Under the pieces are notes generated by a model that ran no database searches, was not told where the DNA came from, and saw nothing but the letters and a program-made list of their open reading frames with translations. From Oceanospirillum sp047518265 (GTDB lineage: Bacteria; Pseudomonadota; Gammaproteobacteria; Pseudomonadales; Halomonadaceae), in contig JAKZRG010000033.1 of the NCBI GenBank assembly GCA_047518265.1, forward strand, positions 112,686 through 176,685: DNA of 64,000 bases, read 5' to 3'. The position numbers were made by a program, and so were the translations under genes. Below are positions 61,321 through 64,000 of this stretch, one piece after another. Every line of letters begins with the position of its first letter. Position 1 is the first letter of the stretch.

Positions 61321-63309
61321 TCAAGCCGTAGGCTCTGCACCCTTGCTTTGTTCTGTCTCAGGCGCCTCAGGCTGATATAGCTTACCTATCAAGCTACGAC
61401 GTTCTTCATCAACCTTGATGAGCTGTACTTGCACCTTATCCGTCAGTTTATAACGGGCTTTACCCTTAATCATGACTTGACCAGAATTGTTATCCAGCGT
61501 CATCTCTTTGCGTTCTTTATGGATCATGCTACCTGGAATAAAAGGCGCTGCTCCATTATCGAGTAAACGTACGCGCATACCGCCACGACTGATGTCAAAG
61601 ATCTCTGCGTCAAAAACAGTTTCTTCAGTAACCGCTGGTTGTAAGAATTGTGTATACAGCCAATGGTTAGTATCTCTTTCAGCTAAGCGACTAAACATAC
61701 GCTGCTGATCCAGTTTTTCTCCTAGGCCTTCAACAATAGCGGTTGTAGAAGCTTGTTCTTTATCCGCTAATACCTGTTTAATTAAGCGATGGTTAACCAT
61801 ATCGCTGTATTTACGGATAGGTGATGTCCAGGTGGCATAACCCTCAAAACCCATTCCGTAGTGTGCATTGGGTGCCGTTTGTGTCAGAACATAACCATGA
61901 TAGCGACGCAAGCGTGCTTCTAGCCATTGGTTGTCATCAGCAATTAACTGGCGACGGAATTTAGCATAGCCTTCTAACTGCCCAAGATCCTCGGCTGTAA
62001 TATCGTAACCCTGTTCCTGAGCAACCTTAGCTGCTTCCTCTAGTTTTTCTGCTTCATAACCCTCATGGGTGTTATAAAGGCCAATACCAAGAGGCGCTAA
62101 AAAGCGTGCGGCGCAGACATTGGCAATAACCATGGCTTCTTCTACCATCTTATGGCCAATACGGCGCTGGTCGGCAACAATATTGTTAACCTTGCCTTCA
62201 GCATCAAAGACGAAACGATAGTCCGGGCGATCAGCAAAGACGATGGCATTATTTTGACGCCAGTCAAGACTCGCTTCAGCAATCGCTTTTAGTGCCAATA
62301 GTGGAGCCTCAAGCTCAGCATCATGGCCCATGGTTTTGTCCATTTCTAGCCAATCAGAGATCTCTTCGTAACTCAGCTTCGCTTTTGATTCTATCCAGGC
62401 ACTGAAAAACTCAGGCTCACCCGCCAACGTTCCAGTTTCTGAAATCGTGACCTGACAACATAGCGCAGGACGCTTTACACCAGATTGCAAAGAGCAGAGC
62501 TCATCGCTCAACTGTCGAGGCAGCATTGGAATATTACGGCCTGGCAGGTAAGTAGTATAACCTCTGTTCTGAGCGATAAGATCCAGTTCACTGCCATGAG
62601 AGATATATGCAGTGGGGTCAGCAATAGCAACCGTCAGTTGCCACCCACCTTCAGGAAGCGCTTCGGCATACAAAGCATCATCCATATCCTGGGTGCTGGC
62701 ATTATCAATGGTGAATAGGGGTAGGGCTGTTAGATCCCTTCGTTCACTGGTATCTGCTAATAGTTCAGCATGTTCATCTTGCATTTCTGGAGCATCAGCC
62801 GGTAACTGATGACGCGCTAAAGAGACCAGCCAAGGCAAGTCAGCATTATCTGAGGCACAAATCTTCTGGCTGATTTCAGTACGGAAGCTACCGTCACGCA
62901 AACCATGTTTTTTGAGCTCAGCGACAACCCAATCACCTTCATCCAAATCAGACTTTTTAAGATCACTGCTTGTTGAAGGCAGTGAACGTTTCAGCAAATG
63001 ATGATCCGGTATGACCTGTAATTTATCTTTGAAGTAACTAACGCGAGCAATAAAGCGTCCTAGAGATGTTTCCAGAAGCGTGTCTAGTTCGGCAAATTCT
63101 TTGTCACCATTTTTTTGTAGACTGGCGGATACACGATCTCCGTGTAAAACCTTCTTCATCTCTGGTGGTGGTACAAAATAAGACTTACCTTTATCTGTTT
63201 CCAGAAAGCCATAACTTTTGTCTGTGGCTTTAATGGTACCCTCGATTTTTGGGGCAGATTCATGCAGCTCTTTTTTAAGCTGTTTAAGCAGTTCTAGATT
63301 TTGTTGCAT
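61321..63309 (-). CDS. rnb: RNase II family exoribonuclease
   Basis: 3'-to-5' exoribonuclease of 662 residues, nearer RNase II (about 644) than RNase R (over 800). An N-terminal cold-shock-like domain (IEGTIKATDKSYGFLETDKGKSYFV) precedes the RNB domain with the acidic metal cluster in TIDNASTQDMDDALYAE, and a C-terminal S1 domain (FDAEIFDISRGGMRVRLLDNGA). It degrades single-stranded RNA. rraA, an RNA-turnover regulator, is divergent from it. Confidence 0.9.
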   Translation of the reverse strand: MQQNLELLKQLKKELHESAPKIEGTIKATDKSYGFLETDKGKSYFVPPPEMKKVLHGDRVSASLQKNGDKEFAELDTLLETSLGRFIARVSYFKDKLQVIPDHHLLKRSLPSTSSDLKKSDLDEGDWVVAELKKHGLRDGSFRTEISQKICASDNADLPWLVSLARHQLPADAPEMQDEHAELLADTSERRDLTALPLFTIDNASTQDMDDALYAEALPEGGWQLTVAIADPTAYISHGSELDLIAQNRGYTTYLPGRNIPMLPRQLSDELCSLQSGVKRPALCCQVTISETGTLAGEPEFFSAWIESKAKLSYEEISDWLEMDKTMGHDAELEAPLLALKAIAEASLDWRQNNAIVFADRPDYRFVFDAEGKVNNIVADQRRIGHKMVEEAMVIANVCAARFLAPLGIGLYNTHEGYEAEKLEEAAKVAQEQGYDITAEDLGQLEGYAKFRRQLIADDNQWLEARLRRYHGYVLTQTAPNAHYGMGFEGYATWTSPIRKYSDMVNHRLIKQVLADKEQASTTAIVEGLGEKLDQQRMFSRLAERDTNHWLYTQFLQPAVTEETVFDAEIFDISRGGMRVRLLDNGAAPFIPGSMIHKERKEMTLDNNSGQVMIKGKARYKLTDKVQVQLIKVDEERRSLIGKLYQPEAPETEQSKGAEPTA

Positions 63310-63654
63310 CGGTTCGCATCTGGTCTGATCAAATTAGCCGGGAATAATAGTGCTCTTGGATGACAAAACCAATCTATTTTAGATAAAAAATATTCATTTA
63401 ATTCGATCTCTAACGATCAAAGATGATTCAATTACAGTGAGTTACAGGTTTTTTTGCCAAAGTTTTACTTTTGAGGCAGTGACCCTGTCAATAGCCTATG
63501 TGACAATACTCTCGGCATAAATGAGTAAGGGTATCTGTTGTCATACTTTATTAAGTTCTCTTAAAGACAGTATGTGGATGCACTTATTTGAAAATAAAAT
63601 TCTTTCTATAGATCCGGCACAGATTTAGGGAAAGGATAAACGGAGTCTAAAATA
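63310..63654. other. Divergent promoter region of rnb and rraA
   Basis: 345 bases, AT-rich, no gene. It should carry promoters for both strands; no clear operator or repeat was found. Confidence 0.4.
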
Positions 63655-64000
63655 ATGAAATTTGTAACACCTGATTTATGTGATACCTATCCTGAGTTAG
63701 TTCAGGCTGTTGAACCTATGTTTGCAAACTATGGCGGTATCGATTCCTTTGGCGGTGAAATAGTAACGGTGAAATGCTTTGAAGATAATTCAAAGGTTAA
63801 GGAATTAGTGGATAAGCCGGGCGAAGGGAAGGTGATGGTTGTGGATGCAGGGGGCTCTTTCCGCTGTGCCATGTTAGGAGATATGTTAGCAGAAAAAGCG
63901 GTAAAAAATGGCTGGTCCGGCATCATCATGTACGGTTGTGTTCGTGATGTTGATATTCTGGGTGAGCTGGAATTGGGTGTACAGGCTCTAGGTTCTCACC
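63655..64000 (+). CDS. rraA: Ribonuclease activity regulator RraA (3' end beyond the window)
   Basis: The first 115 residues of a RraA-family protein; the C-terminal part lies beyond the window. MKFVTPDLCDTYPELVQAVEPMF and MVVDAGGSFRCAMLGDMLAE with IMYGCVRDVDIL match RraA, which binds and inhibits RNase E in E. coli. CGGAG lies upstream of the ATG. The pairing with RNase II points to RNA turnover. Confidence 0.9.
   Translation, partial: MKFVTPDLCDTYPELVQAVEPMFANYGGIDSFGGEIVTVKCFEDNSKVKELVDKPGEGKVMVVDAGGSFRCAMLGDMLAEKAVKNGWSGIIMYGCVRDVDILGELELGVQALGSH

Noticed and set aside
63729..63929. Minus-strand open frame near the right end
   Set aside because: It lies wholly inside the rraA coding region, which is clear on the plus strand.

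Overview
The window looks like a chromosomal segment of a marine, heterotrophic gammaproteobacterium, probably an Oceanospirillales-type organism. This is inferred from gene content (ectoine catabolism, a TRAP transporter, aromatic degradation, HD-GYP signalling, DUF3305/DUF3306-associated formate dehydrogenase) and a moderate base composition. There are no rRNA or tRNA genes, no CRISPR array and no intact insertion sequence. Both ends cut genes: an aminotransferase on the left and rraA on the right.

Layout. 1-3.0 kb: ectoine catabolism genes (doeD end, doeA, doeC). 3.0-4.7 kb: an AT-rich island with a small membrane protein, a CDP-alcohol phosphatidyltransferase and a cytidylyltransferase. 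4.9-6.4 kb: an SDR dehydrogenase and a divergent TetR regulator with two palindromic operators between them. 6.8-9.9 kb: a GCS2-type ligase, an M14/aspartoacylase-like hydrolase and a conserved orphan protein. 10.0-29.9 kb: the centrepiece, a complete indole-3-acetic acid (IAA) degradation locus. 30-41.7 kb: a mixed region (globin, TlpA thioredoxin, chemoreceptor, HisC, arylamine N-acetyltransferase, Crp-like regulator, LysM-GH19 enzyme, lipoprotein hydrolase, multicopper oxidase, HD-GYP response regulator). 41.9-43.9 kb: a TenA-like protein and a second HD-GYP protein. 44.5-53.6 kb: a membrane-bound, Cys-type formate dehydrogenase operon with accessory genes. 54-64 kb: HDOD protein, RidA, DUF3010, NudC, a third HD-GYP protein, an SSS symporter with an odd phosphoesterase, RNase II and RraA.

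The IAA locus is coherent. It holds a MarR regulator (iacR), amidase (iacH), flavin-dependent oxygenase (iacA), the small proteins iacB and iacI, a Rieske oxygenase with its reductase (iacC, iacD, iacF), an SDR (iacE) and a flavin reductase (iacG). All ten canonical iac functions are present. Between iacF and iacG lie a three-part TRAP transporter and a meta-cleavage pathway for catechol, the known iac end product: XylT-like ferredoxin, catechol 2,3-dioxygenase, hydroxymuconic semialdehyde dehydrogenase, tautomerase, decarboxylase, hydratase, aldolase and acylating acetaldehyde dehydrogenase. The locus therefore reads as uptake, ring opening and conversion to pyruvate and acetyl-CoA in one block. 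Its flavin reductase carries a C-terminal MarR-like domain that may sense substrate.

Several short repeats lie between genes: a 35-bp REP-like sequence present twice within the IAA locus, an inverted-repeat element at 23.1 kb, a MITE-like element at 61.0 kb, and a 16-bp motif shared by two distant promoters. All functions are assigned by reading sequence motifs and context; no database search was possible.
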